NCBI RefSeq assembly: GCF_042453785.1
Contig: NC_091673.1
Location: 7,833,001-7,897,000 of the forward strand
DNA from: Malus domestica
Lineage: Eukaryota; Streptophyta; Magnoliopsida; Rosales; Rosaceae
DNA: 64,000 nucleotides
Reading direction: 5' to 3'
A program made the translations under genes and the position numbers. The notes under the pieces were generated by a model. It made no database searches and was not told the DNA's origin. It saw nothing but the letters and a program-made list of their open reading frames with translations. Below are positions 13,301 to 23,467 of this stretch, piece by piece. Every line of letters begins with the position of its first letter. Positions within the stretch are counted from its first letter, which is position 1.

Positions 13301-15660
13301 CTGAAGATTCTCATGTTAAGGGTGATTTTTCAGAAGTCAATAATCTCGAAGGCATGGAACATTGTCTTAAATGTGGTCACAGGTATTATGTTTCTGATGA
13401 GGTGGAAAGGAACATTAGATTTTGTCCAGAGTGCAGGACAGATAAACTTTTGACTGTCCTGATTCCGGAGATAACTGAAGTTCCTGAAAGCTCCCCATCT
13501 TTGTCTGTCGAAATTGTGGAAGAAGAAAAGCATTTGGATGCAAAGGAAACCATGGTGATTGTGCCTGGATCTCCCCAAGTTTCTGATTTGGGAATTCTAA
13601 ACAAATCCCAGGGTGAAGAGAATGTCGGTTCAGGCGAAACTATTGACAGTGAGCAAATCCCTAATTATTTACAAGAAGAGTCTCTTGTAAAACCAGTGGA
13701 GGAGGGAGGAGAGAATGGGCTAGCCAACCAGCAAGAGGTGGGTGCACTAACTGTTGGTTGTAGCCAGCCTAATAGTGCGACCGTGAGTCAGAATTTGCAT
13801 CATTTTAACAACTATACAATTACGAGGGCTGACATTTCAGAAGGTGCAGGCATTTCCATACTGCTTAAGAGGACAAGCAGTCCCAAGGGGGATGTTGTTC
13901 AGGGCAGGACTTTAACAGCCACTACCATACCTTACGAGGATCTGTCATATGCTAGAGATAGTTCAAACAGTATGAGAAGCTCCATTGGCCATGCTAGTTT
14001 CTCTGCATCATCTTCATTTGATTTTGGCCCAGCTAGACAAACAGAGACTCGTGTGCAACGACAGTTGAGTAGCAAGAAATCAGACATGGATAGTTTCTCT
14101 GCATCATCTTCAGTTGATTATGGCTCAGCTAGACAAACGGAGACTCGTGTGCAGCGACAGTTGAGCGGCAAGAAATCAGACATGGAGAACCACAGGCATG
14201 ACACAAACACGAAAACCCGAAGTGTTGGATCATCGGACATGGACAATCACAGAAATGACACAAACATGAAACCCCAAAGCATTGGATCATCATCATCATA
14301 TGGAGATCCAAACCATGCCTACCAAACATTAGGTCTTTTGTCAAACACACATGATGATGATCTTGAGGTTACTGTGGGAAATGTGGAATATGATGTTGCA
14401 GAGGTGGCTCCCATGACATCTCAAAAATCCTTGCTAGCTTCAGAATGTACAGAACCAGATGTTACTGCTACAGCTTCTACCAGGACAACTGTTGTCAAGG
14501 AAGATGATACTGTGTTCAGTTCTACCAGTAGACGATTTGATGCTTCTACCACAGAATTGTCAAATCATGCAGTTAGCACTCCATTAGAGGAGAATTGGGT
14601 AGCACCAGGTTGTGAAAATTATGCTTCAAATGAGAACGGTGAAGAATCGCAAAACCATGCAAGGAGTGCCACAGATCTAGAAATATCAGTTGTAAATCCA
14701 GACTCATTCAAGGAGGAAAACACCACTCTCAACAGTAGTGTTGACAGAGTGGATGCTGAAAAAAGTAATCACAGTGCCCATTGTTCAATGAACAGTGATG
14801 CTTCCATCGAGTCAAAAAGCATGATTGAGGAGTGTCAGGAGCCTTCAGTTCCAATTCCTTCCGACAGTGATATGACACCTTCAGTTCCTGAGAACACCAC
14901 CTCTAATAATGCATATGGCATCTTAGGTATGATTTAAAATTTGTATTCAACTTTTTTTCTTTCTTGCTAGTTATTGTTTGACATTTTTTATTTTTATTTT
15001 TTACTTTAAAACTTTTCTCGATGAGGGTGGCGAGTATTGTATGGACTACAATATCAGAAATAGAAACTTTTTTCGGTGTTCAACTTTTTTTGCTCTCCCT
15101 CATGCTGTCTGGCAGTGGCACTCTTATTTTTCCAGTTTTTGGAAGAAGCATGGTTCCCTATTTTTTTGTGCTTCCTGACCACATTATATGGAATTAGAGT
15201 GAATAGCTGACATGCCTATACATTTTTTTCAGAAGAGGAATCAACAGTAATGGTTGAGTATCAAGGTCGAAGCAAGACGAGAAGCCTGACACTAGAAGAG
15301 GCAACAGATACAATACTCTTCTGCAGTTCCATTGTCCACGATCTGGCCTACGAGGCTGCAGCCATAGCAATGGAAAAGGAAACCTCAGTCCCATTAGAAG
15401 GTTTTCGGCCTACAGTTACAATATTGGGGAAATCCAATCCTGAGAGAAAGGAACCGCGGGGCAGAACTGTTAGTCGACGTTCTTTAAAACCTCAAAAGGG
15501 CAAGCCAAAGCAGTTGGAAACAGATGCTGAGCTTCCTGCTAGTAAGACTGAGAATGATGAGAATGTTGATGAGTCTTTGCAACGGAATGTAGGGCTTCCC
15601 AAGGTAGACAGCATGAAGCCTCCAAAGCTGGAATCCAAGTGCAACTGTACTATAATGTGA
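10320..15660 (+). CDS. Ser/Pro/Arg-rich protein with zinc ribbon and C-terminal CaaX-like box (Arabidopsis At1g27850/At2g40070 group)
   Basis: Six exons with GT-AG borders and consistent phases: 10320-10512, 10620-10728, 11366-11486, 11590-12414, 12871-14926 and 15233-15660, giving 1243 residues. It opens [15 protein letters not shown] and continues [34 protein letters not shown] and [22 protein letters not shown], blocks I recall from this plant-specific family, whose biochemical role I do not know. A Ser/Pro/Thr-rich basic region with a 9-residue repeat (SRRPSTPSP) fills exon 4. Exon 5 carries a C2C2 zinc ribbon (C581, C584, C601, C604), a 32-residue tandem repeat and a 19-residue tandem repeat. 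Exon 6 has the conserved [27 protein letters not shown] helix and ends CNCTIM, a plausible farnesylation signal. Mostly disordered; a cytoskeletal or membrane-linked role is inference only. Confidence 0.9.
11738..11840 (+). repeat. 27-bp coding minisatellite
   Basis: About four tandem copies of a 27-bp unit (CCATCACGGAGACCATCTACT plus TCCATCA) inside exon 4 encode SRRPSTPSP-type nonapeptides. Because the unit is a multiple of three, copy-number change keeps the frame. Confidence 0.85.
13996..14283 (+). repeat. Two adjacent in-frame tandem duplications in exon 5
   Basis: A 96-bp unit (32 residues, [20 protein letters not shown]...) starts at 13996 and again at 14092. It is followed by a 57-bp unit (DMxNHRxDTNxK...) present twice. 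Both are multiples of three and nearly identical, so the duplications are fairly recent. Confidence 0.85.
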
Positions 15661-16217
15661 TAGTCTCCATTCTATTCCCACTTAAAGTTCCCGCTGTGCA
15701 TTTTGGCCACTTCCTTCAGTAGTTCAGTGCAGCCGATATTTATGGAGGAGATGGTGCCGAGTACTTGTATTTTACTTGTTTTTTTTGTGTTTGAAGGGGC
15801 TGTTTGTGGTACTTGCCAAATGTTTGTATCAGTTCCGAATCTTCCGATATATTTGTACTAATCGTCGTGAAAACGAATCGGCGATGTTTTCACGACGTAA
15901 TTGTAAAGTTTTCCCTTGTCATTAGGTGCTGGTAGTGGTGTGAGGCATCGGAGGTTTGTGGTTGCTCCGGCCTTGTTAGGGAATCAGTAAGTTCGATGTG
16001 GTTCAATTCCTCCACTAGTGTGTGTGTGTGTGCGAGAACTCAATTCATTCATATTCATTATGATTGTTTTAGAATATACCTTGATTATTATTACTAGATA
16101 TTCGGGAAGCGAAAATAATAGGAGGTGCAAGCAATCTTCTCACTTAGGAACTCTTGTTTTAACTTCTTGACTCTCAAGTTCATACTCAATGTTGCTTGAT
16201 GTTCAAGCCGTCTTCCG
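15661..16217. other. 3' flank of the Ser/Pro-rich gene and left edge of the tandem array
   Basis: Contains the 3' untranslated region and a (TG)n tract near 16020. From about 16115 the sequence (AGGTGCAAGCAATCTTCT...) matches the sequence at about 45170-45330, so the duplicated unit appears to begin here. Confidence 0.5.
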
Positions 16218-16352
16218 GTACTGTTCATTTTAACGAAAAATCACATTTTTACATTAAAAAGTCAATCATGGTACTATTCACTTTATCTTTTATTTTGTCC
16301 TTATCGTTAAAACTCAAAGTTTTCAAACTATTTTCATTAGTTTTTCTTTTTT
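16218..16352. mobile_element. GTACTGTTC-type short repeat (MITE-like), copy 1
   Basis: About 130 bp starting GTACTGTTCATTTTAACGAA and containing AAAAAGTCAATCATGGTACT and TTATCGTTAAAACTCAAAGT. A second copy lies at 23201-23330 in the same orientation. From memory this repeat is very common in apple and pear DNA. Confidence 0.7.
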
Positions 16353-16396
16353 TAGTTCATTTTTTACAAAAAATCAATTAAATTAGAAAGAAAGAA

Positions 16397-17997
16397 GAGA
16401 AAATTGTAGCAATTGTGCCTTAACTTTAACCCAACTGGATGTTTGGTTTTCAACTAAAAATCCGTGACCATTAGTCTCTTATCTCATCAAAATATGCAAT
16501 TGTGGTTCTGTGAACACGGAAAATTCCTGAAACGAAAGAGACAAGAACAACGTGCACAAACAAATATTTGTATTTTTGATGATTTTGGGTTACAATCTCT
16601 CTCTATTTTGATCCTCTGATTCGATCTCCGTAAGGTGTTGATTTGTGGGATGTGCGATTGATCCAAGGGTCGTCGAGGCTTGATCTTGGATGAACGAGGA
16701 TGAACGGATCTTCAAGGGCTTTTGGGCTTGATCTTGAAGAATGGTGATTGACGGATCTTCAAGGGCTTTTGGGCTTGATCTTGAAGAACAATGATGAACG
16801 GATTTCCGAGGGCTTTTGGGCTTGAACTCGAAGAACAGTGACGAACGGATCTTCGAGAGCTTTTGGGCTTGAACGGATCTTCGAGGGCCTTTGGGCTTGA
16901 TCTCGAAGAACAGTGATGAACGGATCTTCAAGGGCTTTTGGGCTTGATCTTGAAGAACGGTTGGATGTGTGGATTTGTCGACGTTGTTGATCCAAATGGC
17001 CGTTGGGGCTTGATCTTGGATGAACGGATGATGAACGATGGTGCTTTCTTCAAGGGCCGTCGGGGCTTGATCTTGAATTGGTGGATGGTTGATCCAAGGG
17101 CCGTCGGGGCTTGATCTTGGAAGAACGATGAACGAAGAACGAAGAACACTTTCTTCAAGGGCCGTCGGGGCTTGATCTTGAATTGGTGGATGATTGTTGA
17201 TCCAAAGGGCCGTTGGGGCTTGATCTTGGAAGAACGATGAACGAAGAATGAAGAACGCTTTCTTCAAGGGCCGTCGGGGCTTGATCTTGAAGGTGGATGA
17301 TTGTTGATCCAAGGGCCGTCGAGGCTTGATCTTGGGAGAACGATGAACGAAGACCGAAGAACACTTTCTTGATTCTTCGGGAACCTGGATGCTTGAGAGC
17401 TTCGGAGTTTCAGAGCTTCAGAGCTTCAAGGTGTAATATGAATTGGTTCTTTTAAATGAATGAAATGGGCTTGTATTTATAGAATTTTCCAATGCCTAAT
17501 TTTGAATATAATATCCCAGATGAAATAAGTCGTTTCTGTCGTTTCTGCCAAGTGTTGACACGTGTCCTATTTGATGACTTTTCCAACTCATTTCAATTTT
17601 CGTTGAGTCACACGCTACGTGTAAAATTTATGTAATACATGAGCGTTGACACTTTGATTTATCGGTCAACATTTATTTACGAAATTTCGATGTCTACAGG
17701 TTCCTTTCGTCAATTCCGTCAGAACTTATGTCAAAATGATTTAAGGTGGAAGGACTTGCTCAAATTAGGTTAAAGTTGAGGGACGTCTGCTACAATTTTT
17801 TTTTCCGTATTTGCCCCTTGATTCAACCTCACGTATGTGGCATGTGACTCATTTTGACGAAAGTTTGGACAGAGTTGGCGAAGAGGACCATAACTGCATG
17901 TTTTGATGAGTTGAAGGACTAATGGTTACAAATTTTTTGTTGAGGAACCATTACTGCAATTTAGTTAAAGTTGAAAAACCATTGCTAAAATTTCCTC
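16397..17997. mobile_element. Inverted-repeat element with arms over 100 bp, split by a solo LTR
   Basis: The left arm (16397-16508) and the reverse complement of the right arm (about 17890-17997) align throughout. They begin GAGAAAATTGTAGCAAT and GAGGAAATTTTAGCAAT and share AACCATTAGTC- and CTCATCAAAA-type blocks. The long arms suggest a Mutator-like or foldback non-autonomous element. Units 3 and 4 have AAAG-rich sequence running straight into GTCAACGA at the matching point (near 45330 and 55420), that is, an empty site. Confidence 0.7.
16509..17698 (-). mobile_element. Solo LTR with internal tandem repeats
   Basis: A 1190-bp segment with TG...CA ends (plus strand TGTGAACAC ... GTCTACA) and a perfect 5-bp target duplication GGTTC at 16504-16508 and 17699-17703. 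No internal retroelement sequence is present, so it is a solo LTR left by LTR-LTR recombination; minus orientation is inferred from the TGTAGACATCG start. From about 16640 to 17350 it consists of imperfect repeats built on GGGCCGTCGGGGCTTGATCTTG. The long open frame across these repeats is not a gene. LTR family not assigned. Confidence 0.85.
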
Positions 17998-18122
17998 AAG
18001 AAAGTCAACGAATTCATTTATTTATTTCTTCTTGTCTTCTGTGTTCATCATTGAGAAAATCTAAATATATATGTGTGTGTGTGTGTGTGTGTCAGTGTAT
18101 AAGCTCCTTGTATTCCAAAGCA

Positions 18123-19520
18123 TCATTTCTCTTGTTCATTGTCTCTTGTTTCTTCAATCTTGGCTTCTGCATTGCAGTTCATCGTTTTCTTGTTCTTGAG
18201 GAATGCAGCGAGTCCTGCAAGCGCCTTATCGGCTTCTTCACTTTTCATGAGTTGTTCTGCAATCTCTGCAGGGGTCACCTCCAGCTGCTTTAAGAATTCT
18301 TCAATTTCGTCGAAGAGATGGTGAGTTTTTATTCCGAGGTAGTTAGAAGCAAGGATCTTGAATCCACTTGGTGTGCAGTAGGACATGTGAATGTGCATAT
18401 CCATGCGCCCCGGTCTCAACAATGCAGGATCTAGTTTCTCCTTGTAATTTGTCGTAAACACGATAATCCTCTCATCTCCGCAGCTTGACCACAGCCCATC
18501 AGTGAAATTAAGCAACCCTGATAGAGTTTACTGTCGAAAACAGACAACTTAATATGAACGGAGTCATAGATAGAACTTTTTGTATGGGTAAAATCACGTG
18601 CATTGTGGTTTTTACCTGGCTGTCATTGTTACTGCCTCCTCCAAGTTTTCGGTCACTCAATTCAATGCTGCAATCAATATCTTCAATTACTTGTATCGAT
18701 CGATTTGCAGTGGAGACTAACAGCCTCCTGAGCTCGGAGTTGCTACGAATTTGCATAAGCTCCAAGTCATAGACGTCAAACTTAAGGTAATTAGCCATGG
18801 CCGCGATCAAGCTGGACTTTCCTGTACCGGGAGGACCATACAACAAGTACCCGCGTTTCCATGCCTTGCCTACTCTCCCGTAAAACTCCTTCCGCTTCAC
18901 AAACCTGTCCAAGTCATTGATCAACTCCTCCTTAAGCTTGGGATCCATTGCCAATGTGTCAAAAGTAGACGGATGCTGAAAGACGACAGAGCCCCATGGA
19001 CCTGCATTGTACTCTGTGGTAAAGTTTCCAAGAGCATGAAGCTTCACTGCCTTGTTTTCATGTTGTATGGCTTTTGATCTCTCTACTACATACGGCAGGT
19101 AAGCGCTTAGCACCTTTTCTCTGTATCTCTATGGAAACTGACCTGAATTGACTTGTTCTCAGATACTTCAATTGAGGTGGCTTTCAGCTCGTAGTCAAAT
19201 TCTGATCTTCGTGTTTCAGTAGAACAGAATTCCCATACCAACTTGATTCCTTGGAATTCATCGATGAGCTTTTCGCCTTTGTTGATGGTGACAGAAAAGT
19301 TGTTCTGTTGCGCGGACTTGGAGACCTTGAGCTGTTCGACAGAAAGGTTGATCCTTGTGCTCAAGTAAGTTTCGGAAGCCTGGTAAATTTCATTGACAGA
19401 GATGCCACTGAACTCATCAGTGATGAAGTCACTTGAGAATTGGGAAGGTTTCCGAATAGGCCTCCGAGTGTCGCGATGATTCTATCATGGAGTTTTCGGG
19501 GTATGAGCTGGGTGTCAGTT
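18123..19520 (-). pseudogene. BCS1-like AAA-ATPase pseudogene, copy 1
   Basis: Resembles plant AAA-ATPases of the HSR4/AATP1 (BCS1-like) group, stress-related membrane proteins. Exon 1 (18616 to about 19520) encodes an AAA_assoc-like N-part (LSVEQLKVSKSAQQNN, VSENKSIQVSFH), then Walker A GPPGTGKSS and Walker B IEDIDCS. Exon 2 (18123-18530) encodes GDERIIVFTTNYKEKLDPALLRPGRMDMHI and the C-terminal tail. Compared with the sister copies it lacks the first 40 or so codons including the ATG, has single-base losses near 19428 and 19127, and has TAA as the first codon of exon 2 (18528-18530, TTA in copy 3). It is therefore a pseudogene, but still the most complete AAA copy in its catalytic region. 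Confidence 0.88.
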
Positions 19521-20039
19521 TTTGTGCTTGCTGGTTTGTTGAGTTGAGTTGGAAATATTGGTGAAGGGATTTTATAGCACAAAAATTGGAAAAAGCAGCT
19601 TCCACACGAAGCTGTTTGACTAAGATGTTACAAGGCTTTCACTATGATATTTGTTCAAGCCAAGTCAATCTTCTAGATGAGAGAAACAAGGTTCTTAAGC
19701 AATTTTCACTATAAAAAACGACCAAGAGAGAGTGCCGAGTCCGCTGCTCTTTTTTTCACATACACCATTAATCCTTGATTCAAGTGATGTAGGCTTTGAT
19801 TAAAGTAAGATATTTACTATTTTAAGTTGAAAATTGAAGATTTAGGTATTTATGATTTATAATGATTTTTTTTTCTTTTTGTACTTTTCAGGGCAAAACT
19901 CAGAGAAATAAATTAAAATAATCGTCATAGCAAGAGGGGAGCAATCACAAAAAATCTACTAGGCGCACATGCATTGTAGACTACTAGGTTTAATTGTTCA
20001 CACTTATTATAATTTTATTTTGATTTTATTTGAGATATA

Positions 20040-21200
20040 AAAGATCGCACTTACTAAAAAATATTCATCTGGTTACTTGAAGTGCCAAAGGAAAAAAAAA
20101 GTTGAACAACTGACACAATCTCAAAAAGGAGCTATTGATAGGTTTTCTGTTAAAGGAAAAAAACTACAAAGTTCAATGGAGGACTTAGTTAATGAACAAC
20201 ACAATTTAACTAGTTGATGATTTGGGCCATGATGATGCTTCTAATGTCTTCACAGAACAACCAATTGAGTCAATTTCCTTGAACATTTATGATCCTCGAA
20301 TTTGGGATGGTCTGAGATCCAGATGGATTCATTTGTTAGCAGAAAAAGGTCCTGCAAGAGATCTATCAATTAAGAAAAGTCCTAAAGTTCAGTTTAATAG
20401 GCGTTTTAATGCAGCATTTCAATTAGCAAATGAGGGCTACAAAGATTGGACACATCTCAGTATGAGGCTTAAAGAGCATGGAACCAATTATGATCATATC
20501 TCAAACATGACCACTTTAATTGATTTGCGTCTTAGATTGCCAAAAAAAAAAAGAAAAAAAAAAAGAAAAAAAAAAGAAAAGAAAAATGAAACATTGACAA
20601 AGCCGTGTAAGACCAAATCAAGAAAGAAAGAGAGCATTGGAGAGAGTTACTACAAATGTTGATTTCCATTGTGAAATATTTAGCTAAATACACACTAGCA
20701 TTTCGTGGAAAGAACGAGAGGCTTTATCAAGAAATTAAAGGAAATTTTACCAGCCTAGTTGAAATGATGGTTGAATCTGATTCATTCATAAAGAATTATC
20801 TTCAACATTTTTAAAATAATGAATCATTATCTCTGTCATACTATCCATAATGATGATATTGTTGATATCTTGTGAAATAAAAAGTGCAACCATTCAAAAA
20901 ATAAAATAACCTAAATATTTTACCGTGATACTTGATTGTACTCTTGATTTTAGCCACTAAGAATATATGACTTTGATCTTAAGATGTGTGGATGTGAATA
21001 GTACTCCAGTAAAAGAGAAGAATATTTTTGTAATATCTGAATGTGAATAACAAATCAGGACAAGGACTGTTTGAAGAGTTGCTGAAAGTGTTAAAAAGTC
21101 CTAATCTTGAAATTGATGACGTGAGAGGGAAATGATAGGATAATGGATCAAGAGGGAGACATCAAGGTCAATGTATACTCCATGTGGTTGCCATAATCAG
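20040..21200 (+). pseudogene. hAT-like transposase / TTF-type zinc finger (ZMYM1-like) remnant, unit 1
   Basis: Pieces read NIYDPRIWDGLRSRWIHLLAEKGPARDLSI, ANEGYKDWTHLSMRLKEHG, LAFRGKNERLYQEIKGNF and RCVDVNSTPVK, all typical of the plant TTF-domain/hAT-dimerisation proteins often labelled zinc finger MYM-type 1-like. Frames are broken repeatedly, internal parts are missing, and an A-rich tract (20535-20590) inflates one frame. A sister copy lies at 37785-38890 in unit 2, so it was part of the unit before duplication. Confidence 0.75.
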
Positions 21201-21580
21201 TTAAAAAATTTGGTTCGACATTTTGAAATATTTTGACATGATTAGACGAGTGATAGAGATAATGAAATCGTTTTATGGTAAAATCTCTCTTCTAATACGC
21301 CATTCTGACATTTTAAACTTATTAAGCATCATTACGTGTTTTAACTTTTTTACATAACATAATTGACATGAATTACTGCAAAATTGGCGTCCCTACTTCA
21401 TGGGAGGATGAGGTTAGATAGCTGCTTGAAAACTGTTGTAGCTTGAAACTCTCTCAGCACAATCCTCGGGATCTCACTTAGCGAATATGTTTCAAAGTAT
21501 CAGTATTAACATATTCTTTTGGGTGCTCTTCTTACTCAAGTTAACAAATAATGTTGATTTATGTGGTTTATGTATAGGTG
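21201..21580. other. Spacer of unit 1
   Basis: No gene. The sequence matches 38900-39160 plus 41597-41780 in unit 2 and 51980-52330 in unit 3, with shared blocks GGTTCGACATTTTGAAATA and ACTGTTG. Confidence 0.6.
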
Positions 21581-22613
21581 TTGGGTAAGGTTTGGTAAAA
21601 TTTGTGTTTGGAGTAAAATTTGTGTTTGGTAACTCTGCTTATGTTCAAAGTCACAGGTCATTTTAAGCTGAAAAGTGGCAAAAAGCAGAAGCAGCAAAAT
21701 GCTGCTTCTCAAAACAAGCCGTTTTTCAAGGAGGTGGGTGAACAGTAGAATTTAATGAAACTTTCACAATCTCAAAAATACCCTCCTTCGTTTCTCCTTC
21801 TTGCTGGGTTGAAAATCGAATCTTCATCGTTGATATTCTGATTTCATCGAATTTCAAATTTCGAAATCGAAATCCCATTGGAGTATTTTTCAACTCGCTG
21901 TCACATCGCATACCAAAGAAACAAATCCAAAACCCAGCTGTCAAAAACCATCAAGTGCTCGATCCAAGATGCACAATTTCACACAACAGATCTTCATAGC
22001 AAGCTCCTTCTGCAACTCCAAGAGGAAGGTGGATCGGAAAGTAATGGGGAAAGTAGTGGATGGCTGATGAGATGAAATTTGGAAACTAGTGGTAGTGGAA
22101 GTTATATAATTAGGGGAAAAAAAGTAGAAATCACAGTCTCAGAAATCAGAAAGTCGATCTTGTCGATGATCTTGAGGTAGATGAGAAGGAACTTCTGGAC
22201 GATGTGGTCCTCAGAGTGGAGAAAATCAGATGAAAAAAGGCAAAAAGGATGACTATAGAATTCTAGATGGGAGAGAGAGACAAAGAGAGAAGGATGAGAG
22301 AGGGAGCGGGCGGCGGAAGAGGAAAGAAAATATACGTTTTGCAAAAGAGGAGAACCGAACATTGGAGAAGAAAATAGAATAAAAAATATTTCAATTGAAG
22401 TAGTTTGTCATACTAATTAATATTTAAGATAAAGTTTATAAATATTTTTATTTTAAAAATAAAGTATATTTAGTAATTCACCTTTATTTGTTAAGAAAAT
22501 TAAATTAATGGCACATCTAGTATTATACCATTTTTGGTCATTTCATACAATCACAGCTGGTTACTATGATACTGCCTCCCCCCCCAAAAGCATAGCAATA
22601 CCAAACTAGCCCT
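21581..22613. mobile_element. Non-autonomous hAT-like DNA element, about 1.03 kb
   Basis: The ends are inverted: GGGTAAGGTTTGGTA at the left and TACCAAACTAGCCC at the right. TAGGTG is repeated on both sides (21575-21580 and 22614-22619). The matching place in unit 2 (near 41780, GTTTATGTTAGGTGAAGCC) is an empty site, which confirms the borders. No transposase is seen inside; GCAGAAGCAGCAAAATGCTG near 21680 is an internal inverted motif. The hAT assignment is inferred from the short TIR and the target duplication of about 6-8 bp. Confidence 0.72.
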
Positions 22614-22654
22614 TAGGTGAAGCCTTTACAACTACAATATATGTATTTCAAACA

Positions 22655-22798
22655 AGTAATGTTAGGGAAAATCTACTTTTTAGATAACATTTGTAAATTA
22701 TGTGATGTGTTACTAATAAAAAATAAGCACGTTAACCAATAAAATAATCGATAACAATCACACCATATGATTTACAAACACAAAATTTATAATACTAA
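22655..22798. mobile_element. MITE, GTAATGCTAG family
   Basis: Starts GTAATGTTAGGGAAAATCT and contains GTGTTACTAATAAAAAATAAG, matching the copies at 5329 and 60780. Inverted ends are degraded. Confidence 0.55.
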
Positions 22799-22799
22799 T

Positions 22800-23200
22800 T
22801 TATATTTTTAAAATAAAATATATTTGGGGAACCTCAGGAATGGAGGCTCTAGGCGGCCATCTACTATTGTTTTCATAAAATAGGTAATGAACTTTTAATT
22901 ATGTAACCTCTCTCTCAAGCTTTATCTAGTTGCCTACCTCTCAAAGTCTATAAACTTTATATTTGAACAAACACAAGGAAGTAAACATGTTAATCAACGA
23001 CTAAGTAATAATTCAATAATTAACAACTAATAGAACGTAAGCACATTAATCAACGGTTAAGTAATAATCTAATTATCAACAATCACATAATTTGATTTAC
23101 ATAAAATTTGGGGCCCTCAGAAATGTAAACCTAGGCGGCCGCCCACTCTGGTTATCACAAAATAGATTTAAAAAAATGTAACTTTAACAAAAAGCTTCTA
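22800..23200. other. P450 copy 1 upstream region with a partial duplication
   Basis: The block around 22900-22960 (CTCTCTCAAGCTTTATCTAGTTGCC) repeats the P450 5' leader seen at about 23350-23410. Two imperfect copies of a GGGG(A/C)(A/C)CCTCAG...CTAGGCGGCC segment lie at about 22825 and 23110. Confidence 0.5.
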
Positions 23201-23330
23201 GTACTGTTCGCTTTAACGAAAAACCACATTTTTATACTAAAAAGTCAATCATGGTACTATTTACTTTACCCTTTATTTTGCCCTTATCGTTAAAACTCAA
23301 AGTTTTCAAACATTTTTCATTAGTTTTCTT
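23201..23330. mobile_element. GTACTGTTC-type short repeat (MITE-like), copy 2
   Basis: Same family and orientation as 16218-16352; differs at several bases. It sits about 130 bp before the start codon of P450 copy 1. Confidence 0.7.
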
Positions 23331-23467
23331 AAAAAAAAAAAAATTCAACTTTGAAACCTCTATCTCACGCTTTAACTAGTTGCCTCCCTCTCAAAGTTTC
23401 AGCTACAAAGAGAGAAGGTTGTAAATTCAAGTTTTGCGAGTAAACTGGTTGGGTCACAGATGAATTT

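Noticed and set aside
16590-17312. A 240-codon minus-strand open frame rich in DQAPTAL-type repeats
   Set aside because: It runs through the tandem repeats of a solo LTR in several frames with the same periodic pattern; no domain, and the LTR borders and target duplication explain it.
20530-20600. Lysine-rich coding tail
   Set aside because: An A-rich simple tract within a decayed hAT-like remnant; the matching place in unit 2 has a different A-rich tract.
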